The notes under the pieces: model-generated | Told to the model about the DNA's origin: nothing | Seen by the model: the letters and a program-made list of their open reading frames with translations, nothing else | Databases searched by the model: none | Position numbers and translations under genes: made by a program | Shown: positions 27,751-34,813 of the stretch, piece by piece | Layout of the letters: each line of letters begins with the position of its first letter | Numbering within the stretch: the stretch's first letter is position 1 | NCBI RefSeq assembly: GCF_009707955.1 | Contig: NZ_WMDQ01000005.1 | Span: forward strand, 124,001-188,000 | DNA: 64,000 bases | Source: Flavobacterium sp. LC2016-13 | GTDB taxonomy: Bacteria; Bacteroidota; Bacteroidia; Flavobacteriales; Flavobacteriaceae | Direction: 5' to 3'

Positions 27751-29100
27751 CTATTTCTTCACACTATCAATTATCCCCTTCAAAAACCCATTAAAATCAA
27801 AACTTTTATCACCTTCTCTCACTCCCATTCTCACAATAACCATATCCAGAGAAGGAATAATCGCTACCATTTGCCCTTGATATCCGCTGCAATAAAACAT
27901 ATCACGAGGCACATCCGGAAATTTACCTCCGGCGTTTAGCCAGAATTGCGCACCATATTTTCCTTCAGAAGTATTGGTTGGTGTTGCTGTATATTTTACC
28001 CAGCTTTCATCCAAAATTTGTTCTCCGTTCCAGTTTCCTTTGTGAAGATATAATAAGCCAAATTTAGACCAATCACGCGGTGTTGCCCATCCGTAAGAAG
28101 AACCAACAAAAGTTCCGGACATATCTTGTTCGACAATCATCGAATTCATTCCGATTTTATCAATTACGGCACTGTACCAAAAATCAAGATATTCTTGTTG
28201 TGTTTTAAATTGGTTTCTCAAAATTCTTGATAACAAATTTGTAGTTCCTGACGAATAATACCAATGTGTATTTGGTTTAAATTGAGCAGGTTTATCCATT
28301 TGTACTTTTCCCATATCTTCGGCCTGGAAAAGCATTTTTGTTGCGTCGCAAATTGTACTGTAATTCTCTTCCCATTCTAAACCGGAATTCATGTGAAGCA
28401 AATCATTAATCGTAATAATTTTACGATCATCCTTTTGCCATTCTTTGATTGGAGCAGGTTTATAAATATCAATTTTTCCTTGTTTGGCTAAAACTCCAAA
28501 AGCAGAACTTGTAATACTTTTTGTCATCGACCAGCCCAGGATTTTACTGTCTTTATTAAATCCTGTATCGTATTTTTCAGCAATTAATTTATCCTTATAT
28601 AAAACTACAACTGCACGTGTTCTTTTAATTCTTCCACTGGTTTTATCAAAAGCATTTTCAACAGCATTCTTCAATTTTGAATAATCAACATTAGCAAAAA
28701 CTGTATCTTTTGGTTCATTATTCCCGTAAGGAAAAGCAAGATTATTTGTCAATTTTGTTCTTTTCGGAAGTAAATAAGGTTTTGAAATATCAAAATCATC
28801 ATTAATTAAAACAGCACCTAAACCTTCTCTATAAATCGCTTTTCGCTCTTTTAATCCGTAAACAGCCGAAGTTGCGTATTTTCCTGCATCATCAATTGTA
28901 TTCGAAGCCAGATCAATCATTTTGATATCGTTGTCGGTTTTTTCAATTAACTCTTTCGAACGATTGTCAATAAAATGTCCAGAGGCAATACTTTTGGCAG
29001 AGAAACCTGAAATTAAATCCAATTTTGGATAAGTAGTGAATCCGAAATATAAAAAGGCAAGAATTAAAACAAGCGCAAGTAATTTTAGAATTTTTTTCAT
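27751..29100 (-). CDS. Serine hydrolase of the beta-lactamase/penicillin-binding class C family
   Basis: 449 residues with an N-terminal membrane anchor (MKKILKLLALVLILAFLYFGF). The catalytic SxxK is in ILGWSMTKSITSS (near residue 190) and YYSSGTTNLL provides the Tyr-containing second motif; GYQGQMVAIIPSLDMVIVRMG is the C-terminal KTG-like region. Such proteins are periplasmic esterases, DD-peptidases or amidases; substrate unknown. It lies in opposite orientation between sufD and sufS, splitting the suf genes into two transcripts. Confidence 0.92.
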   Translation of the reverse strand: MKKILKLLALVLILAFLYFGFTTYPKLDLISGFSAKSIASGHFIDNRSKELIEKTDNDIKMIDLASNTIDDAGKYATSAVYGLKERKAIYREGLGAVLINDDFDISKPYLLPKRTKLTNNLAFPYGNNEPKDTVFANVDYSKLKNAVENAFDKTSGRIKRTRAVVVLYKDKLIAEKYDTGFNKDSKILGWSMTKSITSSAFGVLAKQGKIDIYKPAPIKEWQKDDRKIITINDLLHMNSGLEWEENYSTICDATKMLFQAEDMGKVQMDKPAQFKPNTHWYYSSGTTNLLSRILRNQFKTQQEYLDFWYSAVIDKIGMNSMIVEQDMSGTFVGSSYGWATPRDWSKFGLLYLHKGNWNGEQILDESWVKYTATPTNTSEGKYGAQFWLNAGGKFPDVPRDMFYCSGYQGQMVAIIPSLDMVIVRMGVREGDKSFDFNGFLKGIIDSVKK

Positions 29101-29288
29101 AATACTTAAAGATATTTTTAATGCAATATAATTAATTTATGTTCATGATTTTAGAACCTAATTTAGATTTCCGATTCAGATAATTTATAAAATAGAATTA
29201 AATTTTACGGAATCAGTATTTAAGCCTTCTCTTGATGGCACCATAAAAGGAAATTATAGTTTTCATGGATAAACCAATTTTGTTTTAG

Positions 29289-29296
29289 TACTTTTG
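29289..29296 (+). promoter_or_regulatory. Putative -7 element (TACTTTTG) of the sufS operon
   Basis: TACTTTTG fits TAnnTTTG and lies 25 bases before the sufS ATG. No well-spaced -33 TTG is seen. Confidence 0.5.
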
Positions 29297-29321
29297 TAAA
29301 TAGATTTTTTCTAAATAAGAC

Positions 29322-30533
29322 ATGTTAGATATCCAAAAAATAAGAACCGATTTTCCAATTCTTTCACAAAAAGTAAACGGAAAACCTTTAGTATATTTCG
29401 ACAACGGTGCCACTTCGCAAAAACCACAAATTGTAATTGATGCCGAAGTAAAATACTATCAGGAAATAAATGCCAATATTCACCGTGGCGTTCACTCTTT
29501 AAGCCAATTAGCAACTGATGCTTACGAAATTTCTCGTGGTAAAGTGCAACAACATATTAACGCTAAATTCGCGCACGAAGTACTTTTTACTTCAGGAACA
29601 ACGCACGGAATCAACTTAGTAAGTAATGGTTTTGCATCTATTTTAAAACCAGGCGACGAAGTAATTGTTTCTTCTCTGGAACATCATAGTAATATTGTGC
29701 CTTGGCAAATGTTATGCGAAAAAATAGGAGCTGTTTTAAAAGTTATTCCGATAAACGAAAACGGCGAATTGATTATTGAAGCTTTTGATGCTTTGCTTTC
29801 AGAAAAAACAAAAGTTGTTACCGTAAATCATATTTCAAACGCGCTCGGAATCATAAATCCGATTAAATATATTATTGACAAAGCTCACGAATTTGGTGCT
29901 GCCGTTTTAATTGATGGTGCTCAGGCTGTTCCGCATTTAAAACCAAATGTTCAGGAATTAGATTGTGATTTTTATGCTTTTTCAGGTCATAAAATGTGTG
30001 GTCCAACGGGAACCGGAATTCTATACGGAAAAGAAGAGTGGCTAAATAAACTTCCTCCTTATCAAGGCGGGGGCGAAATGATCAAAGAAGTTACTTTTGA
30101 GAAAACGACTTATGCTGATCTTCCTCATAAATTTGAAGCCGGAACTCCAAACATCGCTGGTGGAATTGTTCTTGGAACTGCAATTGATTATCTAAATGCT
30201 ATTGGTTTTGAAAATATTCAACAATATGAAAATGAATTGTTGGAACACGCAACAAAAGGTTTATTAGAAATTGAAGGTTTAAAAATTTACGGAACCGGAA
30301 AAAAAGCTTCTGTAGTTTCTTTTAATATTGATGGAATTCATCCTTATGACATCGGTTCTATTATCGACAAATTAGGAATCGCTGTTCGTACCGGACACCA
30401 TTGTGCGCAACCTATTATGAACTTTTTCTGTATTCCGGGAACCATTCGCGCTTCTTTCTCTTTTTACAATACTAAAGAAGAAATCGACGTAATGGTCGAA
30501 GCTGTTAAAAAGGCACAAACAATGTTAAGCTAA
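29322..30533 (+). CDS. sufS: Cysteine desulfurase SufS
   Basis: 403 residues, type II cysteine desulfurase. PLP-binding Lys224 is in FSGHKMCGPTG; the persulfide-forming Cys361 is in RTGHHCAQPIM, the SufS form of the motif. LEHHSNIVPWQ and RGVHSLSQLATDAYE are further SufS signatures. It supplies sulfur to SufBCD through SufE. A lipoprotein gene lies between it and sufE, 11 bases after the sufS stop. Confidence 0.98.
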   Translation: MLDIQKIRTDFPILSQKVNGKPLVYFDNGATSQKPQIVIDAEVKYYQEINANIHRGVHSLSQLATDAYEISRGKVQQHINAKFAHEVLFTSGTTHGINLVSNGFASILKPGDEVIVSSLEHHSNIVPWQMLCEKIGAVLKVIPINENGELIIEAFDALLSEKTKVVTVNHISNALGIINPIKYIIDKAHEFGAAVLIDGAQAVPHLKPNVQELDCDFYAFSGHKMCGPTGTGILYGKEEWLNKLPPYQGGGEMIKEVTFEKTTYADLPHKFEAGTPNIAGGIVLGTAIDYLNAIGFENIQQYENELLEHATKGLLEIEGLKIYGTGKKASVVSFNIDGIHPYDIGSIIDKLGIAVRTGHHCAQPIMNFFCIPGTIRASFSFYNTKEEIDVMVEAVKKAQTMLS

Positions 30534-30544
30534 AAAAATACTTT

Positions 30545-30970
30545 ATGAGAATATTATCTTTATTACTATTAGTTATTTGCATCGAAACAGGTTGTTCAAG
30601 CCAAAAAAAAGCAGATATGACTTCAACTCAAATTGAATATTCAGCGCTTTCAAGAGGATATTACAAAAAAATTGTAGTTCAAAACCAAACTGTTTCAGTT
30701 ACAAACGGAAGAGATCAACAGCCTGTTGAAACTAAAATAGATACGGCAAAATGGAACCAAATTGTAACTGAATTTGAAAAAGTAAATTTAGATGGAATTG
30801 CAACTTTAAAAGCTCCAACTGAAAAACGTACTTATGATGGTGCTGCAATTGGAAATTTAAAGATAACTCAGAATCAAAAAACATACGAAACGACAGGTTT
30901 CGACAACGGTTATCCTCCAAAGGAAATCGAAAAATTGGTAAATTTGCTGGTTGATTTTACGAAAGAATAA
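30545..30970 (+). CDS. Small lipoprotein of unknown function between sufS and sufE
   Basis: 141 residues. The signal MRILSLLLLVICIETGC ends at lipidated Cys17. The mature part is beta-rich with charged segments (IEYSALSRGYYKKIVVQNQTVSVTNG, KRTYDGAAIGNLKITQNQKTYETTGFDNGYPPKEI). No catalytic motif is seen. It is 11 bases after sufS and 2 bases before sufE, so it is surely expressed with them; an envelope protein in a cytosolic pathway operon is odd, and its function is unknown. Confidence 0.88.
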   Translation: MRILSLLLLVICIETGCSSQKKADMTSTQIEYSALSRGYYKKIVVQNQTVSVTNGRDQQPVETKIDTAKWNQIVTEFEKVNLDGIATLKAPTEKRTYDGAAIGNLKITQNQKTYETTGFDNGYPPKEIEKLVNLLVDFTKE

Positions 30971-30972
30971 TT

Positions 30973-31398
30973 ATGACAATAAAAGAAATTCAAAACGAAA
31001 TAATAGATGAATTTTCGATGTTTGATGATTGGATGCAACGCTACGAATACATCATCGAACTGGGAAAAAGCCTTCCGTTAATTCAGGAAGAATATAAAAC
31101 AGACGAAAATTTAATAAAAGGCTGCCAATCGAAAGTTTGGTTGCAGGGAGAACAAAAAGACGATAAAATTGTTTTTACTGCAGATAGTGATGCGATTCTA
31201 ACCAAAGGAATAATTGCAATTTTAATTCGTGCATTTTCTAATCAAAAAGCATCAGACATTATAAATGCTGATACTGAGTTTATAGATGAAATTGGTTTAA
31301 AAGAGCATTTATCAGCAACACGCGCAAACGGATTGGTTTCGATGATAAAGAACATCAAAATGTACGCTTTGGCTTTTGATACGAAAAATAAGAATTAA
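30973..31398 (+). CDS. sufE: Sulfur acceptor protein SufE
   Basis: 141 residues with the SufE pattern DDWMQRYEYIIELGKSLP and the sulfur-accepting Cys in LIKGCQSKVWL. SufE takes the persulfide from SufS and passes it to SufB. It starts 2 bases after the lipoprotein stop. The next suf-linked gene (SufT-like) is displaced by a 611-bp cassette. Confidence 0.96.
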   Translation: MTIKEIQNEIIDEFSMFDDWMQRYEYIIELGKSLPLIQEEYKTDENLIKGCQSKVWLQGEQKDDKIVFTADSDAILTKGIIAILIRAFSNQKASDIINADTEFIDEIGLKEHLSATRANGLVSMIKNIKMYALAFDTKNKN

Positions 31399-31407
31399 AA
31401 ATTTTGA

Positions 31408-31448
31408 ACCATATAAGTTATATAAGATAATTTAAGTTTTGACGCTTA
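31408..31448. repeat. Left terminal inverted repeat of the GxxExxY cassette
   Basis: ACCATATAAGTTATATAAG (31408-31426) is the exact reverse complement of 32000-32018. The match continues imperfectly inward and ends with an exact TGACGCTTA. It begins 10 bases after the sufE stop. Confidence 0.88.
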
Positions 31449-31535
31449 AATTATTATGTCAAGAAATGTAAGTAATCTATTTAAAAAGTAGGCTTTATCT
31501 TTTTTTTTTATTTGTTATTATTGCTAAAAAAATAG

Positions 31536-31946
31536 ATGGTAACAAAGAAATATTTGACTGATTTAATTTATCAGGTTAATGGAGCGGCGATTGAAGTTCA
31601 TAAAAGTATTGGGGCGGGGCTTATAGAAAGTATTTATCATCAATGCATGATTAAAGAATTATCTATTAGAGGAATTAGTTTTAAATCTGAATTAGTAATT
31701 CCAGTTGAATATAAAGGCTTGGAATTAGAGTCAGATCTAAGATGTGATTTATTTATTGAAAATTGTTTAGTTCTTGAGTTAAAAGCAGTTGATCAAATTA
31801 TACCTATTCATATTGCAAAACTGATGTCTTATATGAAGCTTTTAAAATCTCCAATAGGATTAATGATAAATTTCAATGTTACAAATATTTATCACGAAGG
31901 TCAAAAAACATACGTCAACGAATTATATCGTTGGTTAGAAGAATAA
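31536..31946 (+). CDS. GxxExxY protein, PD-(D/E)XK nuclease-like
   Basis: 136 residues. The family motif GLIESIY is at 28-34, and a PD-(D/E)XK-type active site can be read as Asp71 (CDLFI) and Glu81-Leu-Lys83 (VLELK). HxAKLMSYMKLLKSPIGLMINF is the family's C-terminal block. Proteins of this kind are found as lone genes, often within inserted sequences, and their role is unknown. Here the gene sits inside a 611-bp unit with 41-base inverted ends placed between sufE and the SufT-like gene. The catalytic residues look intact, so a nuclease that helps the unit spread is possible. Confidence 0.92.
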   Translation: MVTKKYLTDLIYQVNGAAIEVHKSIGAGLIESIYHQCMIKELSIRGISFKSELVIPVEYKGLELESDLRCDLFIENCLVLELKAVDQIIPIHIAKLMSYMKLLKSPIGLMINFNVTNIYHEGQKTYVNELYRWLEE

Positions 31947-31977
31947 AATATAAAAAATAAAGCATCTATATTTTGTA

Positions 31978-32018
31978 TAAGCGTCACGTTTAAAATGAAC
32001 TTATATAACTTATATGGT
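31978..32018. repeat. Right terminal inverted repeat of the GxxExxY cassette
   Basis: TAAGCGTCA at the inner end and CTTATATAACTTATATGGT (32000-32018) at the outer end mirror the left repeat. The SufT-like ATG follows 15 bases later, so the repeat lies in its leader. Confidence 0.88.
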
Positions 32019-32033
32019 GAAAAAACAAAAACA

Positions 32034-32357
32034 ATGGAACAAGAAATAGACACAAACGAATTAGGAGAATCAATTGTAAAAGTTTTAAAGAGCATTTACG
32101 ATCCGGAGATTCCTGTAGATATTTATGAATTAGGATTAATTTATGATGTAATGGTAAATACTGATTACGAAGTAAAAATCTTAATGACGCTTACATCTCC
32201 AAACTGTCCGGTTGCAGAAAGTTTACCGAGGGAAGTTGAAGAAAAAGTGAAGAAGATAGACAACATTAAAGATGTTGATGTTGAAATTACTTTTGATCCG
32301 CCCTGGAGCAAAGATTTAATGAGCGAAGAAGCAAAATTAGAATTAGGAATGCTTTAA
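32034..32357 (+). CDS. MIP18/DUF59-family Fe-S assembly factor (SufT-like)
   Basis: 107 residues from the ATG at 32034 (MEQEIDTNELGESIV). The frame is open back to 31995, but those 13 codons lie in the cassette's inverted repeat, so the later start is preferred. The family blocks are SIYDPEIPVDIYELGLIYDV and MTLTSPNCPVAESLP with its conserved Cys, and a terminal VEITFDPPWSKDLMSEEAKLELG. SufT/MIP18 proteins help mature Fe-S proteins. In flavobacteria this gene normally follows sufE, so the cassette between them is an interruption. Confidence 0.93.
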   Translation: MEQEIDTNELGESIVKVLKSIYDPEIPVDIYELGLIYDVMVNTDYEVKILMTLTSPNCPVAESLPREVEEKVKKIDNIKDVDVEITFDPPWSKDLMSEEAKLELGML

Positions 32358-32366
32358 AAAATATTT

Positions 32367-32433
32367 GTTTCAGGTTCAAAGTTTCAAGTTTCAGGTTACG
32401 TAACTTGAAACTTGAAACCTCAAACTTGAAACC
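32367..32433. repeat. Palindromic AAGTTTCAAGTTTC repeat before the DUF2480 gene
   Basis: AAGTTTCAAGTTTCAGGTTAC and GTAACTTGAAACTTGAAAC meet at the exact centre GTTACGTAAC, making a near-perfect 60-base palindrome. It is empty of genes and occupies nearly all of the gap before the DUF2480 start. Confidence 0.85.
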
Positions 32434-32442
32434 ATTTTTCAT

Positions 32443-32952
32443 ATGGAAGAAATCATCAATAAAGTTGCCAACAGCGCTTTAGAAGTTTTTGATCTTGAAG
32501 ATTATTATCCAAAAGGAATGCGAGTGCAATTAGACATTTCGCAATGGCTTTTAGAAGGATTTCTCTTGAAAGAAAAAGACTTTAGAGAACACTTAAAAAA
32601 TCACGATTGGTCGCAATATCAAGATCAATATGTGGCAATAAATTGCAGTACAGATGCAATTGTTCCTGCTTGGGCATCTATTTTGGTAGCTGTTCAATTG
32701 GCTCCTTTTGCCAAAAAAATAGTCAACGGAACTATCGAAGATTTAGAGGGAAGTTTATACGAAGAAATTTTAAGCAAAATTGATTACTCGGTTTATAAAA
32801 ACAAACCTGTTATTGTTAAAGGCTGTTCCAGAAAACCGGTTCCAATGCGTGCTTACATTTTAGCTACAAACTACTTACAGCCATTTGCAAGAAGTATTAT
32901 GTATGGTGAAGCTTGTTCTGCGGTACCTTTATACAAAGAAACTAAGAAATAA
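32443..32952 (+). CDS. DUF2480-family protein, suf-linked
   Basis: 169 residues, no signal peptide. Readable family features are LDISQWLLEGFLLKEKDFREHLKNHDW, QYVAINCSTDAIVPAWASILVAVQLAPFA and VIVKGCSRKPVPMRAYILATNYLQPFA. Two Cys (in INCSTD and KGCSRK) lie in otherwise conserved-looking contexts and could bind metal. The gene is regularly found after sufE and the DUF59 gene in Bacteroidota, which suggests a supporting role in Fe-S assembly; no function is established. Confidence 0.9.
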   Translation: MEEIINKVANSALEVFDLEDYYPKGMRVQLDISQWLLEGFLLKEKDFREHLKNHDWSQYQDQYVAINCSTDAIVPAWASILVAVQLAPFAKKIVNGTIEDLEGSLYEEILSKIDYSVYKNKPVIVKGCSRKPVPMRAYILATNYLQPFARSIMYGEACSAVPLYKETKK

Positions 32953-32998
32953 CTCTCTTTTTACGCCCAATAAAGCCAAACCTTTTAACGGTTTTTAG

Positions 32999-33006
32999 TA
33001 TATTTG
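32999..33006 (+). promoter_or_regulatory. Putative -7 element (TATATTTG) before the DUF3078 gene
   Basis: TATATTTG fits the consensus and lies 25 bases before the ATG at 33032. It would let this envelope protein be expressed apart from the suf genes. Confidence 0.5.
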
Positions 33007-33031
33007 TTAACATACACTTAAACTAGATACC

Positions 33032-33982
33032 ATGAAAAAGATAACGTTATTACTTTTTATACTAGCTAACTTTACTTTTGTTCAGGCTCAAAATAGCGAA
33101 AAGGAATTAATTCAAAATACTGAAAAAGCAGTTAAAAGAATAAACGATACGATTGAAGACGAAGGCTGGAAAGCAAAAGGAACTGTGTCTCTTTTACTGA
33201 ATCAATCAAGCTTCAATAATTGGATTGCCGGGGGTGAAGACAGCTTTTCAGGAACGTTAGGGATCAATTACGACTTTAATTACAAAAAAGACGACATAAC
33301 CTGGGATAATAAAGTTTTAGCTTCTTACGGGCTTTTACAAACCAAAAATGCTGATTTCGGAAAAAAGACAGATGACCGTCTGGAATTTAATTCCATAGTA
33401 GGAAAAAAAGCTTTCGGGCAATGGTATTATTCTTATTTCCTGAATTTTAGAACCCAATTTTCAACAGGCTATATTTATGGTCAGGATGAAAACGGAAAAG
33501 AAATCAGAACTGAAAATACCAAATTTATGTCACCCGGATATCTTACTACAGGTCCTGGTATTTATTGGACAAAAGATGATAATCTTAAAATAAACTTTGC
33601 TCCACTAACTTCTAAATTCACTTTTGTAGACAGTGCTTACACAAGCGGAATCGATCAAAAAACAGGTTTACCTTATGTCGATGGCGATTATTTTGGAGTA
33701 GATGCCAACAAAAGCATGCGTTACGAATTGGGTTTCTATGCATCTGTTTACTACAAATTGGCTATAATGACAAACGTTACAGCTGAAAATACTTTAAACT
33801 TATATTCTAATTATTTAGAAGATCCGCAAAACGTCGATATTAATTATTCGTTGAACATTATCATGAAGGTAAACAAATACTTATCGGCCAATTTATCGTT
33901 TCAGGCAATTTATGACGACAATGCTTTTAAAGGTTTACAAACCAGAGAAGTATTTGGTTTAGGAATAAATTTCGGATTCTAA
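33032..33982 (+). CDS. DUF3078-family outer membrane-like protein
   Basis: 316 residues with a signal peptide (MKKITLLLFILANFTFVQAQ). The mature part shows alternating beta strands rich in aromatic residues (GWKAKGTVSLLLNQSSFNNWIAGGEDSFSGTLGINYDFNYKKDD, WYYSYFLNFRTQFS) and a final strand ending in F, as in outer membrane beta barrels. SFNNWIAGGE is the DUF3078 hallmark. It commonly follows the suf cluster in flavobacteria. Function unknown. Confidence 0.9.
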   Translation: MKKITLLLFILANFTFVQAQNSEKELIQNTEKAVKRINDTIEDEGWKAKGTVSLLLNQSSFNNWIAGGEDSFSGTLGINYDFNYKKDDITWDNKVLASYGLLQTKNADFGKKTDDRLEFNSIVGKKAFGQWYYSYFLNFRTQFSTGYIYGQDENGKEIRTENTKFMSPGYLTTGPGIYWTKDDNLKINFAPLTSKFTFVDSAYTSGIDQKTGLPYVDGDYFGVDANKSMRYELGFYASVYYKLAIMTNVTAENTLNLYSNYLEDPQNVDINYSLNIIMKVNKYLSANLSFQAIYDDNAFKGLQTREVFGLGINFGF

Positions 33983-34023
33983 TTTAAATAATCAGAAGCA
34001 ATACAAAAGGCATTTCATAAACA

Positions 34024-34101
34024 TGGTTTCCCGCTTTCGGCTATATCTCGCTGTTGCCCGACCTCGGGCCAGCAAGGATACCGCCTTTATCGGGGCTAAA
34101 A
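34024..34101 (-). ncRNA. GC-rich structured intergenic element, possible RNA
   Basis: About 75 bases with well over half G+C stand in a strongly AT-rich gap. On the minus strand it starts AGCCCCGATAAAGGCGG, has a hairpin GCTGG-CCCGA-ggt-CGGGC-aaCAGC, and ends AGCCGAAAGCGGGAAACC. No reading frame fits. I recall similar AGCCCCGAT...AAAGCGGGA blocks between genes in other flavobacteria, which is unverified memory. The strand is a guess from that recollection. Could be a repeat rather than an RNA. Confidence 0.35.
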
Positions 34102-34178
34102 TCAAACAATTGGCTTCTTTTAAAAATTACGCATTGTAATTATCCTAAATTTGAAGCTTGCAGCGAAATAAATTATAC

Positions 34179-34772
34179 ATGAAAAAGATATCCATAATAA
34201 TTTTTACTTATTTCCTTTGTTTTAGCATAACCTGTAAATCTCAATCTATTTTGGCTGATTCTTTGGAAAAGACAGCTCTTGATTATTTAGAAAAAAACAA
34301 GAAGAAGAATACCGCAGATAATGGCTCTGTAAATACCAGCTCAGATATTAATTCTACAGATATAAAGACTTACTCAATAGTTATAAAAACTTACTCTATT
34401 CCTGGCAATAAATATATGATCTGCTTATTTGGACTTGATGTGAAATTGTGTAAAGAAGAAGCATCCTCAGTATATAAAATAGTAACAATCGATAAGCATA
34501 CAAACTTGTATTTTAAGAATGATTTTATTACTCCTATTACATTAAATGAAGAGAATTCTCATTTCTTTCTTACTGACGATGAATGTAAAATTGACAGAGA
34601 AAGCATCATACACGAACCCATTATTACTATGTTATCAGTTGACAACAAATTTTCTATAGTAAAAGAATTTAAATCAATGAATATTCAGAGTTTAACGGAG
34701 GATATATTATGCCCAACATCACCTTCATCTATAGACAGAGCCTATGTAAGGAAAAAGTATGGACATCTCTAA
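34179..34772 (+). CDS. Exported protein of unknown function
   Basis: 197 residues from the ATG at 34179, which directly starts a signal peptide (MKKISIIIFTYFLCFSITCKSQS); an in-frame ATG 21 bases upstream is less likely. The mature part is Asn/Ser/Thr-rich at first (NTADNGSVNTSSDINSTD), then mixed (YMICLFGLDVKLCKEEASSVYKI). I do not recognise the family. A single gene, convergent with hflX, sharing a bidirectional terminator. Confidence 0.75.
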   Translation: MKKISIIIFTYFLCFSITCKSQSILADSLEKTALDYLEKNKKKNTADNGSVNTSSDINSTDIKTYSIVIKTYSIPGNKYMICLFGLDVKLCKEEASSVYKIVTIDKHTNLYFKNDFITPITLNEENSHFFLTDDECKIDRESIIHEPIITMLSVDNKFSIVKEFKSMNIQSLTEDILCPTSPSSIDRAYVRKKYGHL

Positions 34773-34774
34773 AA

Positions 34775-34813
34775 GAAAAAAAGGCTTTTGATAAACTCAA
34801 AAGCCTTTTTTTT
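34775..34813. terminator. Bidirectional terminator between the unknown exported protein and hflX
   Basis: AAAAAAGGCTTTTG pairs with CAAAAGCCTTTTTT around a seven-base loop. It overlaps the hflX stop region. Confidence 0.88.

Noticed and set aside
31995-32033. Upstream extension of the SufT-like protein to 31995
   Set aside because: Those codons lie in the cassette inverted repeat; the conserved protein begins at the ATG at 32034.
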